NCBI GenBank assembly: GCA_902577515.1
Contig: CACGZJ010000007.1
Location: forward strand, 1 to 64,000
Length of the DNA: 64,000 bases
Reading direction: 5' to 3'
DNA from: an uncultured Bacteroidota bacterium
GTDB lineage: Bacteria; Bacteroidota; Bacteroidia; Flavobacteriales; Flavobacteriaceae
The position numbers and the translations under genes are program-made. This document shows positions 47,722 to 56,122 of this stretch, piece after piece. Position 1 is the stretch's first letter. Every line of letters begins with the position of its first letter. Below the pieces are notes generated by a model, which worked only from the letters and a program-made list of their open reading frames with translations, was not told the DNA's origin and ran no database searches.

Positions 47722-47825
47722 AATAGATTAGTTTAAGTCATCAAGATACAAAAAAACAATTCCTTTATTAAAAAGAGAGGTTTTTAAATTTATAATTGGT
47801 ATAGTTCAACCTAATATGAAAGAAA

Positions 47826-48431
47826 TTAAAGCTCTAATCTATTATGATCTAATGCCCAGCGCTTTACTTTTTGAACTAGACCTGTAGAAGAACCGACAAG
47901 TTTTGCTGTTCTTCTAATACTTTCACCACGTTTTAAATGTCTTAGAATATTAATGTTTTTGGCTTTATCAAAAAACTCATCAACAGATTCTAATTGTCTT
48001 CCTCCTACTCCCTTATATCTTCCTAATTCTTTAGCTTGCTGTACACCAAAACGATGAGACTCAACTCTATTTTGATATTCCATATTTGCAAGAGATCTAA
48101 ATAGATTCAAGAATAATATTGTATCAGGTTTAACTCGTCCATAATCATCAGTAGTTTCCAATTTTTCCAAATTAGAAATTAATGAAACATCATTTTGAAT
48201 AAAAAAATCAATTGAATTTAGGACATCAATCTGATTTCTGCCCAGAACTGATATACTTGGCACAATTACTTTCGTAATTTTCTTTTGTTTAATTAAGGCA
48301 AATAATAAAGAGCCTTTCTCCCTCTTTGGAAAGGGAATTATACTTGAACATAGATCAACATATACATTTTCTCTTTTAGATAAACTTTCTGCCTCTAAAT
48401 TATCAGTTGTTTGAAAATAAGAAATAATCAC
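47826..48431 (-). CDS. resolvase-fold protein without catalytic residues
   Basis: This 201-residue protein is built like a serine resolvase: an N-terminal catalytic-fold domain (1-125), a linker helix with SHRFGVQQAKELGRYKG, and a C-terminal helix-turn-helix (about 165-195, RTAKLVGSSTGLVQKVKRW). The active site is gone: the YARVS motif of true resolvases reads YFQTT (Arg to Gln7, Ser to Thr9) and DRLGR reads SVLGR. It is unlikely to cut DNA and may be a DNA-binding regulator. The start is GTG. A matching pair of palindromes lies upstream. Confidence 0.72.
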   Translation of the reverse strand: MIISYFQTTDNLEAESLSKRENVYVDLCSSIIPFPKREKGSLLFALIKQKKITKVIVPSISVLGRNQIDVLNSIDFFIQNDVSLISNLEKLETTDDYGRVKPDTILFLNLFRSLANMEYQNRVESHRFGVQQAKELGRYKGVGGRQLESVDEFFDKAKNINILRHLKRGESIRRTAKLVGSSTGLVQKVKRWALDHNRLEL

Positions 48432-48441
48432 CGTGCTTTAT

Positions 48442-48453
48442 TAATATGTATTA
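48442..48453. promoter_or_regulatory. palindrome 1, candidate operator of the resolvase-like gene
   Basis: TAATATGTATTA, within the longer inverted repeat ATTAATA-TG-TATTAAT (48440-48455), lies 10 nt upstream of the resolvase-like GTG start and downstream of its candidate -7 element (48470-48477). Confidence 0.45.
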
Positions 48454-48469
48454 ATTATACATTATTATA

Positions 48470-48477
48470 CAAATATA
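48470..48477 (-). promoter_or_regulatory. candidate -7 element of the resolvase-like gene
   Basis: On the minus strand TATATTTG matches TAnnTTTG. With a start near 48464, palindrome 1 would cover the first transcribed bases, a usual place for autorepression. Confidence 0.4.
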
Positions 48478-48588
48478 AATATTATATTTAAATTAAAAAA
48501 TTTAGAATATAGAAGTTATAAAACATAAAATTGATAATAATTATTAAAATTGTTTATTTATTCTTTATATAATAATACACTTTGAAAA

Positions 48589-48602
48589 TAATACGTATTA
48601 AT
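48589..48602. promoter_or_regulatory. palindrome 2, candidate operator of the small membrane ORF
   Basis: ATAATACGTATTAT is a perfect 14-nt palindrome. Its core TAATACGTATTA differs from palindrome 1 only at one central base, and it lies 23 nt upstream of the -7 element of the small ORF. Confidence 0.45.
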
Positions 48603-48624
48603 AAATTAATTATATAAAAAACAC

Positions 48625-48632
48625 TAAATTTG
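48625..48632 (+). promoter_or_regulatory. candidate -7 element of the 28-residue membrane ORF
   Basis: TAAATTTG matches TAnnTTTG, 14 nt before the ATG. There is no TTG at -33, and palindrome 2 lies just upstream of that position. Confidence 0.4.
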
Positions 48633-48646
48633 AAAAAAATAAATAT

Positions 48647-48733
48647 ATGGGTGTAGGAGGAATATTTATAGGAACATTAGCATTAATATTTGCTATTGTT
48701 ATTATAGTGGAAATTAACCAGCGAATATTTTAA
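48647..48733 (+). CDS. 28-residue single-helix membrane peptide
   Basis: The frame ATG to TAA encodes 28 residues: MGVGGIF, a hydrophobic stretch of about 18 residues (FIGTLALIFAIVIIV), then a polar and charged end EINQRIF. The helix is preceded by glycine and followed by Glu-Arg, as in small subunits of membrane complexes such as KdpF or CydX. A -7 element lies upstream. The stop shares bases with that of the convergent oxidoreductase (TTAA at 48730-48733), a pattern seen elsewhere in this genome. Function unknown. Confidence 0.5.
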   Translation: MGVGGIFIGTLALIFAIVIIVEINQRIF

Positions 48734-49806
48734 TCTAAGAAAACAGTATTTGATTTTTTTACTGCTTCATCACATGCAAGGGCAATCTGCAAACTTTTAT
48801 ATGCATCTTCCATGTGTGACTTTAGGTCTTCATCATTAACTATAGAGTTATAAAAAAATTCTTGTTCGTTGTCACATAGATCTTGATGAGATGGATCTTC
48901 ATCATATACAATCTTTTTATTAGGCGATATGAACTTATGATTTTCATCTAATTCAGAACTATGAATTTTTAGACAATTATTTTTAGTATGATTCTCTAAA
49001 TTATCAGAATCTTTTTCAAATACATCATCATCAGATACAATTGAAACTGATCCTTTAGGACCAATCACATCTTTTACAAAGAAAGCTGTCTCACTAATCA
49101 TTGGACCCCAACCAGCTTCATACCATCCAACAGATCCATCTTCAAATCTAATTTGTAATTGCCCATAGTTATAATTATCATTTGGTACTTCATCTGATAA
49201 TCTTACTCCAATTGCAGAGACGCTTAAAGGTTTTGACTCTGTCATTTGACACATAACATCCAAATAGTGAACACCACAATCAACAATGGGACTTAATGAA
49301 GCAAGAAGACTTTTATGGACATCCCACGTACCTCCTGAGCTTTGTTGGTTTAAATTCATCCTCATTGCAAGGGGTTTCCCAAGTTTCTTTGATTCTTTTA
49401 TAAATTCTTTCCATATAGGGTGGTGCCTTAATATGTAACCTACAACTAGCTTTTTGTTTTTTTCCTCTGCTTTTTCAATAATTTTTCTTGAACCAATTAA
49501 ATCAGCTGCAATTGGCTTTTCTAAAAAAATATGACAGTTATTATCAAGAGCAAATAATGAAATTTCTTCATGTGTATCTGGATATGTTGATATACATACT
49601 GCATCAGGTTTAGTAATTAAAATTGCTTCTTTGAAGTCGGAAAATAGGGGATAATTAGAACCTAGGCATCTATTCAAGTCTTCTTTACTTTTTCCCCTTG
49701 AAACTAGTCCACATATTTCAAAGCCATCATGATTGTGATACGCAGTAGCATGAGAGCCACCCATGTTACCACAACCGATAACTAAAACTGAAATTTTATT
49801 ACTCAT
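48730..49806 (-). CDS. Gfo/Idh/MocA-family oxidoreductase
   Basis: An NAD(P)-binding Rossmann start (VLVIGCGNMGGSHATAYH) is followed by FLEKPIAADL, which holds the EKP motif, and a C-terminal alpha/beta domain with DCGVHYLDVMC. The length is 358. There is no signal peptide, so it is cytoplasmic. It probably oxidises a sugar or inositol-like compound; the substrate is unknown. On the minus strand TAAGTTTG (49832-49839) stands upstream as a candidate -7 element. Confidence 0.85.
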   Translation of the reverse strand: MSNKISVLVIGCGNMGGSHATAYHNHDGFEICGLVSRGKSKEDLNRCLGSNYPLFSDFKEAILITKPDAVCISTYPDTHEEISLFALDNNCHIFLEKPIAADLIGSRKIIEKAEEKNKKLVVGYILRHHPIWKEFIKESKKLGKPLAMRMNLNQQSSGGTWDVHKSLLASLSPIVDCGVHYLDVMCQMTESKPLSVSAIGVRLSDEVPNDNYNYGQLQIRFEDGSVGWYEAGWGPMISETAFFVKDVIGPKGSVSIVSDDDVFEKDSDNLENHTKNNCLKIHSSELDENHKFISPNKKIVYDEDPSHQDLCDNEQEFFYNSIVNDEDLKSHMEDAYKSLQIALACDEAVKKSNTVFLD

Positions 49807-49831
49807 ATTTTAAATTTTCATAATTATAATT

Positions 49832-49839
49832 CAAACTTA
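49832..49839 (-). promoter_or_regulatory. candidate -7 element of the Gfo/Idh/MocA gene
   Basis: On the minus strand TAAGTTTG matches TAnnTTTG, 25 nt before the ATG. No -33 TTG is seen at the right spacing. Confidence 0.35.
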
Positions 49840-49873
49840 TGTATTAACAAAATTTTTTCATATTTTAATACTG

Positions 49874-51187
49874 ATGAAAAACCATTTAACTGCAGTAGGA
49901 TTAATTCTATGCCTATCTTCTAATATTTATAGTCAAACTGAAGAAAATCCATGGTTATTTGGTGTTGGGTTTAATTCTGTCAATGCTAAGAGTTCTGAAG
50001 GCACAAACTATAGATTACCATCATTAAGTTTATCTAGGTATATATTTGAAAACTTTTCAGTTGAGATTAACTATTCTGAAAATGACGTTAAAATATCAAA
50101 TCAAGACCTTTACTATTATTCAATTGATGGAATAATTAAATATACTATTCCTGGTGAATCTAAAATACTTGGAGTGGATGCTGACCCTTATCTTTTTGCA
50201 GGTTATGGTCTTTCTAATTATGGTGAAAGTGATGTTTCATTTGGATCATTAAACACCTCTTATGGCCCATCTTTTGGTGCAGGTATTAACTTTCAACTTT
50301 CAAAAAATATTGCCTTAAACACAGGTTTAAGCTATAAATCTTTGGATGAAAAAAATGCCTACAGCAATCTTCAACATGTTGTTGGTATTAAATTTAATTT
50401 TGGAAAAGGAGATTCAGATGGGGATGGAGTTCCAGATAAAAAAGATCACTGTCCAGATCTACCTGGATTAGTTGAATTGAATGGGTGTCCTGATAGTGAT
50501 GGAGATGGAATAAAAGATGAAGATGATCAGTGCCCAAATTTACCTGGCTCTATATCTATGGGTGGCTGTCCTGATAGTGATGGAGATGGGGTATCTGACC
50601 CTAATGATCCATGCCCTAATAGTTCTGGACTTAATGGTCAACCGTGTCCTGATAGTGATGGAGATGGACTAACAGATGATTTAGATAATTGCCCTAATGA
50701 GTTTGGACCAAAATCTAATGGAGGTTGTAAGTTACCTGATCTTGATAATGACGGTGTCCCTAATACACTTGACAGGTGTCCTAACGAACCTGGTTCAGTA
50801 GAGCTAAATGGATGTCCAGGTCTTCCTGAGTCATTATCATCTTATTTAAATAGTTATGGTGAAATATTCTTTGATTTTGACAGCTTTAAGCTTAATTCTG
50901 AGCAAAAAATGAACCTAACAAACCTTAGTGAATTACTTAAAAAATATGAACATATTGTTCTAAATATAGATGGTCATGCCTCATATGAGGGCGAGTCAGA
51001 CTACAATATGTTACTTTCTGAAAAAAGATCTAAAAGCGTAAAAGAGTCATTAATTACAGATGGTATTCAAGATAACAGATTGAATAATAGGTCATTTGGT
51101 GAAAACAACCCCAACTATGCTAATCTTCCTATTAGTGAAAGAAAAAAGAATAGAAGGGTAAAAATATCAGTAAATAAAGATCTTTAG
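49874..51187 (+). CDS. OmpA-family protein with thrombospondin type 3 repeats
   Basis: A signal peptide (MKNHLTAVGLILCLSSNIYS) leads to an 8-stranded outer-membrane barrel (about 25-175). Five calcium-binding TSP3 repeats of the form DSDGDGxxDxxDxCP follow (about 178-312), then a C-terminal OmpA domain that binds peptidoglycan (about 322-437; FFDFDSFKLN, NIDGHASYEGESDYN, NRRVKISV). It anchors the outer membrane to the wall. The calcium-rich linker is notable beside the cation exchanger at 38639, but the genes are not linked. It shares TTAG with the convergent gene's stop. Confidence 0.92.
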   Translation: MKNHLTAVGLILCLSSNIYSQTEENPWLFGVGFNSVNAKSSEGTNYRLPSLSLSRYIFENFSVEINYSENDVKISNQDLYYYSIDGIIKYTIPGESKILGVDADPYLFAGYGLSNYGESDVSFGSLNTSYGPSFGAGINFQLSKNIALNTGLSYKSLDEKNAYSNLQHVVGIKFNFGKGDSDGDGVPDKKDHCPDLPGLVELNGCPDSDGDGIKDEDDQCPNLPGSISMGGCPDSDGDGVSDPNDPCPNSSGLNGQPCPDSDGDGLTDDLDNCPNEFGPKSNGGCKLPDLDNDGVPNTLDRCPNEPGSVELNGCPGLPESLSSYLNSYGEIFFDFDSFKLNSEQKMNLTNLSELLKKYEHIVLNIDGHASYEGESDYNMLLSEKRSKSVKESLITDGIQDNRLNNRSFGENNPNYANLPISERKKNRRVKISVNKDL

Positions 51188-52623
51188 ATATTTAAATCCC
51201 AGGCTTCTCTGTAATTTCTAGTTAAAAACTGATTTGCTATGTCAAGATTAGTAATCTCCATCTTTTTACTATCATACATAAGTTTCTTCCTTCCAATAAA
51301 CACATTACTTCTAGGAGATCTTTTAAGAAAACTACTCCTAATAGCAGTATTACCAAGAAGAACAATCTCACTTAAAGGACCAGCAAAGTCAAAGTTAGAA
51401 GTTAGATTTTTATGTTCTTCACTTCCATAACCAGCTCTTATGGCATCAACCCAGTATTTTTGGTGGCCAAACTCTACAGAATTAATTTCAGATATTTTTC
51501 CTTTTTCAACAACTCCATCTTTTCCTTTAACATATAATCGTGCATTTATCCCATAATTATCGCTCCAAATAATTCCATTTTCACCAATCATTAATACTCC
51601 ATTTTCACCAATATCATCTTTATCTGTAATTAATTCAGGTTGAGAAGGACGAATTCCTCCATCCATCCAAATCATTTTTACTTCTGAATCATTTAATTCA
51701 GAGGCTCTAAACTTATATGTTACATATGAACTTGGTGGACAAGACTCCTCATAAATTGGAGCTGGAGTATAATCTGCAATATATGGTACTCTTGGAACAC
51801 TTGCCTCTATGCTATATGGCTCATATATACCCAATGCTTTAATTGGAACATCCATTATATGACAACCCATATCACCTAATGAACCTGTTCCATAATCCCA
51901 ATACCCCCTCCAGCTAAAAGCGTGAAGACCTGGGGTGTATCCATTATTCTTAGCGGGGCCAATCCATAAATCCCAATCCATTCCTACAGGTTTTTGGGAA
52001 GGATCAGGCTTTGGCATAGGAGAGCCTTGAGCCCAAACAGGTCTATTAGTCCATGTGTAAACTGTATCAACTTTACCTATCCTTCCATCTTTAATCCATT
52101 TTTGTATCATTTTTTGCTCCGGATTTGAACCACCTTGGTTCCCCATTTGAGTTACAATCTTATGTTTTCTTGCTAGCTCAGTTAACATTCTTGCTTCTTT
52201 AACATTGTGAGTTAATGGCTTTTGAACATATACATGAATACCTTTTTCCATGGCAACTTTAGATATATTTGCATGAGTATGGTCAGGAGTAGAGATTGTT
52301 ACACCATCTAAATCTTCTTTATCAATCATTTCCCTATAATCAGTGTAAAATTTTGCATTTGGAAAGTTTTTTGCAGCTTCTTGTGCACCATATGCACCTT
52401 GATGTACATCACACAATGCAACGACATTTTCTCTGCCTCCTACACTTGAGTGAAGTATATCTGATTTGCCTTTTCCATGAAGTCCAATACCTGCAAGATT
52501 TAACTTATCACTTGGTGAGGTATAACCTTTACCACCAAGCACATGTCTTGGGACGATAAATAATGAGGAGGCTAATGCTGAATTTTTTATGAATTTTCTT
52601 CTAGATTTGTTAGTTGAGGACAT
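51184..52623 (-). CDS. Tat-exported Gfo/Idh/MocA-family oxidoreductase
   Basis: The N-terminus (MSSTNKSRRKFIKNSALASS) carries a twin-arginine signal with RRKFIK, followed by a hydrophobic stretch and GGKG, so the folded protein is exported by the Tat system; tatC is at 7738. The Rossmann start is diverged, followed by VQKPLTHN (KP motif) and a C-terminal domain with DMGCHIMDVP. Length 479, within the range of the longer secreted group common in Bacteroidota and Planctomycetota that acts on glycans. The substrate is unknown. Confidence 0.87.
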   Translation of the reverse strand: MSSTNKSRRKFIKNSALASSLFIVPRHVLGGKGYTSPSDKLNLAGIGLHGKGKSDILHSSVGGRENVVALCDVHQGAYGAQEAAKNFPNAKFYTDYREMIDKEDLDGVTISTPDHTHANISKVAMEKGIHVYVQKPLTHNVKEARMLTELARKHKIVTQMGNQGGSNPEQKMIQKWIKDGRIGKVDTVYTWTNRPVWAQGSPMPKPDPSQKPVGMDWDLWIGPAKNNGYTPGLHAFSWRGYWDYGTGSLGDMGCHIMDVPIKALGIYEPYSIEASVPRVPYIADYTPAPIYEESCPPSSYVTYKFRASELNDSEVKMIWMDGGIRPSQPELITDKDDIGENGVLMIGENGIIWSDNYGINARLYVKGKDGVVEKGKISEINSVEFGHQKYWVDAIRAGYGSEEHKNLTSNFDFAGPLSEIVLLGNTAIRSSFLKRSPRSNVFIGRKKLMYDSKKMEITNLDIANQFLTRNYREAWDLNI

Positions 52624-52651
52624 ATTTTTTTAGATTTTTATTGTTAGAAAT

Positions 52652-53674
52652 TTAATAATTATTTTTTAAATACCATTGCTTAACCCTAAGTTTTGCATTC
52701 TCACTTATATCAAGCCAAAATAAATTAATGTCTGCAAAGTGATAGCTTTTTATGGGTTTTAAAAAAAGTTTACCTGGGACATTAGGTAAAGATGCCCAAA
52801 CAATTCCGTCTATTAGTTTAATATTAATATTATTAGGGAATATTTTCATATTTCGATAAAGAAGTCCTTTATGAGATTCTTTCTCTGCTACCTTTGACTC
52901 GTCCCATGTAATTGGATTTGATGTAACACCTCCTCTAAACCAGTCCTCATATGTACCCTTCTTTGGATATTTATTGAACTTATATGAATTCCAAGAGACA
53001 AAGCCTCCGATTTCATCAGGATTATTCATGGGTTTAATATATTTAAATTCATCTTTCTTTACCTTAATTCCAACAAGATAGGCTGCGATTAGTTTTTTTT
53101 GAAGCTCTTTTCCATCAATAAACTCTGAGATTAATCGTTTAGCATGAACTGTCCCTTGGCTATGAGAAGCAATAATAAATGGCTTATTATCATTAAAATT
53201 ATTCAAGTAATAAATAAATGCGCTTTTAATATCTTTATATGCAAGATCTAATGCCTTTTTTCCTTCATCTTTAAACTTTTCATTAAAAACTCTGATATGT
53301 GCTTGTCTGTAGAATGGTACATATAGATTTGCAGCATCCATCCATGCAGAAGCTTGATATTTTACAGGTCGATTAATTACATCATATCTTATATCGGTAT
53401 CCCAAATATTTGAATTCCATTCTTTTTGATTTTTACCATCTATTAAGGTTGGGTAAATAAAGAAGACATCTGCTTTCTTTTTATCTTGTGATTTGCTTAG
53501 AAAAGCAATTTCATTTGGTAAGTTATCAGGAAGAACAGCCCAACTATCTTTTTTACTGTAATCAGGGACTTCGATATTTGGACTATCTTCAAAATCATAT
53601 GTTTTGTAGGAAATTTTACAACCTGAGATAAACCAAAGAAGCACATAAACTTTTATTAGATTTCTTTTAAACAT
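52652..53674 (-). CDS. DUF3089-family lipoprotein, alpha/beta hydrolase fold
   Basis: A lipobox is at about Cys19 (FISGC). The nucleophile elbow is IIASHSQGTVHAKRLI (near residue 165-180). DVFFIYPTLIDGKNQKEWN and the conserved RPVKYQASAW text are typical of DUF3089. The length is 340. It may be an esterase or lipase in the envelope. It starts 20 nt from the divergent sodC start, whose -7 element must overlap this gene's upstream edge. Confidence 0.83.
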   Translation of the reverse strand: MFKRNLIKVYVLLWFISGCKISYKTYDFEDSPNIEVPDYSKKDSWAVLPDNLPNEIAFLSKSQDKKKADVFFIYPTLIDGKNQKEWNSNIWDTDIRYDVINRPVKYQASAWMDAANLYVPFYRQAHIRVFNEKFKDEGKKALDLAYKDIKSAFIYYLNNFNDNKPFIIASHSQGTVHAKRLISEFIDGKELQKKLIAAYLVGIKVKKDEFKYIKPMNNPDEIGGFVSWNSYKFNKYPKKGTYEDWFRGGVTSNPITWDESKVAEKESHKGLLYRNMKIFPNNINIKLIDGIVWASLPNVPGKLFLKPIKSYHFADINLFWLDISENAKLRVKQWYLKNNY

Positions 53675-53682
53675 TTTATATT

Positions 53683-53690
53683 TAAATTTG
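53683..53690 (+). promoter_or_regulatory. candidate -7 element of sodC
   Basis: TAAATTTG matches TAnnTTTG. The sodC ATG starts only 4 nt after it, so a start at the normal distance would give a transcript without a leader. Confidence 0.5.
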
Positions 53691-53694
53691 TATC

Positions 53695-54237
53695 ATGAAA
53701 AATTTCAAAACTAAATTAATTATATTTTCATTATTACTAACTTCAGTTGCATGTAATACAGAAAATAATACGATCATAATAAAGAAAGGAATTAAACCTA
53801 TAAATAATTCATCAATTTCAGGTACGATTACATTTACCCAAAATAATGATTCTGTTTCTATTGAAGCACACGTATTTGGTATAGATCCTGGCACAAAGGC
53901 AATCCATATTCATGAATTTGGTGACTGTTCATCAGATGATGGACTAAGTACAGGCGGACATTGGAATCCATATAATACAAAGCACAGTAAATGGGGTGAT
54001 ACAACAGGGTTTCATCTTGGTGCTATTGGCAACTTTGAAGTTGATAGTATAGGACACGGTATGTTAAATTTTAAAACTGATTTATGGTGCATAGGTTGTA
54101 AAGAAGAAAATGATATATTAAATAAAGCTGTAATTATCCATAATGGAGCTGATGATTATGTTTCTCAACCTTCAGGAGCGTCAGGAATGAGAATAGGGTG
54201 TATGGAAATTAAAATTCCTGAAGAAGTTAATCTATAA
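53695..54237 (+). CDS. sodC: Cu/Zn superoxide dismutase, lipoprotein form
   Basis: It removes superoxide in the envelope. The lipobox is SVAC (Cys20). Copper and zinc ligands appear in HIHEFGDCSS (His71, His73), GGHWNP (His89), TGFHLGAIGN and VIIHNGADDY (His149). The disulphide pair is Cys78 with Cys169. An extra CxxC (Cys132, Cys135) lies in LWCIGCKEEND. Length 180. Its stop overlaps the convergent acyltransferase gene by 11 nt. Confidence 0.95.
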   Translation: MKNFKTKLIIFSLLLTSVACNTENNTIIIKKGIKPINNSSISGTITFTQNNDSVSIEAHVFGIDPGTKAIHIHEFGDCSSDDGLSTGGHWNPYNTKHSKWGDTTGFHLGAIGNFEVDSIGHGMLNFKTDLWCIGCKEENDILNKAVIIHNGADDYVSQPSGASGMRIGCMEIKIPEEVNL

Positions 54238-54934
54238 TTTTCTCTAGTTCTAAAGTAATCTCATCTACAGATTTAGAATATATATTATTTGGAAGAGGTT
54301 TTCCGATTTCAATTGAAAAAGGTATCTTTCTGTTAATTATTTTCAAACCATTTCTCTGAAATACTTTGTTAAATCCTGAAATTTTAACAGGTATTACTAT
54401 AGGATTATTATTTTTAATTATATGAGCAGTCCCCTTTCTAACAGGTTTACTATTATCAGTTGTTCCTCTGGGAAAGGTTATAACCCATCCATCATTCAAG
54501 GCAAGTTTAATTTTATTTGGATCCTCGGATCTAATTTCTCTACTTATATCTTCACCTGATTCTCTCCAACTTCTTTGAACTAAAACAGCTCCTGCATATG
54601 TCAAGAGCTTTGTTAAAAATGTTTTTTTCATTGTTTCAAATGATGCAATATAATATAGATTAGTTTTAGGATTCACCAAATATTTTGGTTTTTTTACAGT
54701 ATCAATTCTTCCCTTAACAGAAGAATTTAATACATGTAACATAGCTATTACATCATAGAAATACGTTTGATGATTACTTACAAACAATACATTTTCTTCA
54801 GGAATATTATTTAAAAATTTAGAACCGATAATTTCAAATCTTTTACTCTTAAATATTCTGTGAGTAAAAAGACCAACAGTTGCAATTATAAATCTCTTAA
54901 TTAAAATGTTTTGACCAAAAATATTTTTTTTCAA
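54227..54934 (-). CDS. 1-acylglycerol-3-phosphate O-acyltransferase (PlsC-like)
   Basis: This 235-residue PlsC-type acyltransferase has FVSNHQTYFYD (H(x4)D motif), a FETMKKTF stretch, and FPRGTTDNSKPVRKGT (EGT-like block; here RGT). Typical NHxSxxD is varied here to NHQTYFYD. The start is TTG, with no earlier ATG before the stop. Its -7 element TATATTTG (54951-54958, minus) lies 16 nt upstream. Lipid biosynthesis; the exact acyl acceptor is uncertain. Confidence 0.78.
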   Translation of the reverse strand: MKKNIFGQNILIKRFIIATVGLFTHRIFKSKRFEIIGSKFLNNIPEENVLFVSNHQTYFYDVIAMLHVLNSSVKGRIDTVKKPKYLVNPKTNLYYIASFETMKKTFLTKLLTYAGAVLVQRSWRESGEDISREIRSEDPNKIKLALNDGWVITFPRGTTDNSKPVRKGTAHIIKNNNPIVIPVKISGFNKVFQRNGLKIINRKIPFSIEIGKPLPNNIYSKSVDEITLELEKIID

Positions 54935-54950
54935 CCGAAAAATTTAAAAT

Positions 54951-54958
54951 CAAATATA
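54951..54958 (-). promoter_or_regulatory. candidate -7 element of the acyltransferase gene
   Basis: On the minus strand TATATTTG matches TAnnTTTG, 16 nt before the TTG start. Confidence 0.4.
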
Positions 54959-55017
54959 AAAACATATAAGATATTTGTATTTAACATTTTTTTTAAAAAT
55001 AATAACATTATTTTATT

Positions 55018-55025
55018 TAGTTTTG
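55018..55025 (+). promoter_or_regulatory. candidate -7 element of oxyR
   Basis: TAGTTTTG matches TAnnTTTG, 23 nt before the oxyR ATG. There is no clear -33 TTG at the usual spacing. Confidence 0.35.
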
Positions 55026-55048
55026 AAAATTAATAAGTTAATCTTATA

Positions 55049-55981
55049 ATGACTATTACACAATTAAAATATACACTTGCAGTAGCTGAGTATGGTAATT
55101 TTACTACTGCTTCAGAAAAATGTTTTGTAACCCAGCCAACCCTTAGCATGCAAGTTCAAAAGCTCGAAGAGGAACTTGGCGTTACAATTTTCAATAGGTC
55201 AACTAAACCTCTCCAGGTAACTGAAGTGGGAAAAAAAGTATTAATTCAGGCAAAGAAAATAGTAGAGGAATCTTCAAGAATGAATGATGTTATATCTGAA
55301 GAAAAAGGCATAATAGGTGGGTCCTTAAAGGTTGGTATTATTCCTACTGTTAGTCCAACCTTACTCCCACTATTTCTAAATATTTTTATTAAAAAGCATA
55401 AAAATGTAGAGCTTAAAATAGAAGAATACAATACTGATATCATTAGTAAAAAACTTGAAGACAATACAATTGATTGTGCTATTGCTGCAACTCCATTAAA
55501 TAACTCTAGGATTATTGAGAGACCTCTTTATTACGAACCTTTTGTCGCTTATGTACCTAAACATCACTTCTTATCTGGTAATAAATCTCTCGAGATTTCT
55601 GATCTATCAAATAGTGATTTGTTAATCCTTGAAGATGGACATTGCTTTAGAAATCAGGTTTTAAACCTATGTACCTTAGAAGATTTAAATAAACAGTACG
55701 AGTTAAAAAGCGGAAGCTTTGAGACCTTAATCAACTTATCAAATAACGGCCCATGGATGACTATAATCCCATATCTTCACTCAAATAATTTATCGACAAA
55801 CAATATTCAAAACATTATTCCATTTGATGATCCTGCTCCTGCAAGAGAAATAAGTATGATATATTCTAAAAGTCAACTTAAACTTCCTGTAATTAAAGCA
55901 TTAATGTCTACAATTTCATCTGTAATTAGAGGTCAGATTAAGTACAATGATATTAAAATTATGTCTCCGGCTGTAGTTTAG
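55049..55981 (+). CDS. oxyR: hydrogen-peroxide sensor OxyR (LysR family)
   Basis: It is a LysR-type activator of peroxide defence. The winged helix is at residues 1-60 (ITQLKYTLAVAEYGNFTTASEK). The two redox cysteines fall at Cys199 and Cys208 in LEDGHCFRNQVLNLC, the same numbering as E. coli OxyR, so the disulphide switch is intact. Length 310. SodC (53695) and MsrA (41622) are plausible parts of its regulon; this is inferred from function, as no operator is evident. Confidence 0.95.
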   Translation: MTITQLKYTLAVAEYGNFTTASEKCFVTQPTLSMQVQKLEEELGVTIFNRSTKPLQVTEVGKKVLIQAKKIVEESSRMNDVISEEKGIIGGSLKVGIIPTVSPTLLPLFLNIFIKKHKNVELKIEEYNTDIISKKLEDNTIDCAIAATPLNNSRIIERPLYYEPFVAYVPKHHFLSGNKSLEISDLSNSDLLILEDGHCFRNQVLNLCTLEDLNKQYELKSGSFETLINLSNNGPWMTIIPYLHSNNLSTNNIQNIIPFDDPAPAREISMIYSKSQLKLPVIKALMSTISSVIRGQIKYNDIKIMSPAVV

Positions 55982-56040
55982 TTTGCATAATAAATTTGTT
56001 TGGCTAGAAATATTTTAAGCTTATATTTGCATCTCATTTT

Positions 56041-56115
56041 CGGGGTGTAGCGTAGCCCGGTTATCGCGCCGCGTTTGGGACGCGGAGGTCGCAGGTTCGA
56101 ATCCTGCCACCCCGA
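56041..56115 (+). tRNA. tRNA-Pro (anticodon TGG)
   Basis: Acceptor CGGGGTG/CACCCCG, anticodon stem CCGCG/CGCGG around TTTGGGA (anticodon TGG), T stem GCAGG/CCTGC with the standard loop TTCGAAT, discriminator A. CCA is not encoded. Confidence 0.95.
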
Positions 56116-56122
56116 CTTTATT

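Noticed and set aside
47722-47825. Possible terminator after the resolvase-like gene
   Set aside because: The pairing is broken by mismatches and the loop is poor, though a T run follows on the minus strand.
48471-48489. Inverted repeat with arms AAATATAA and TTATATTT
   Set aside because: It contains only A and T and such repeats are expected by chance in this base composition.
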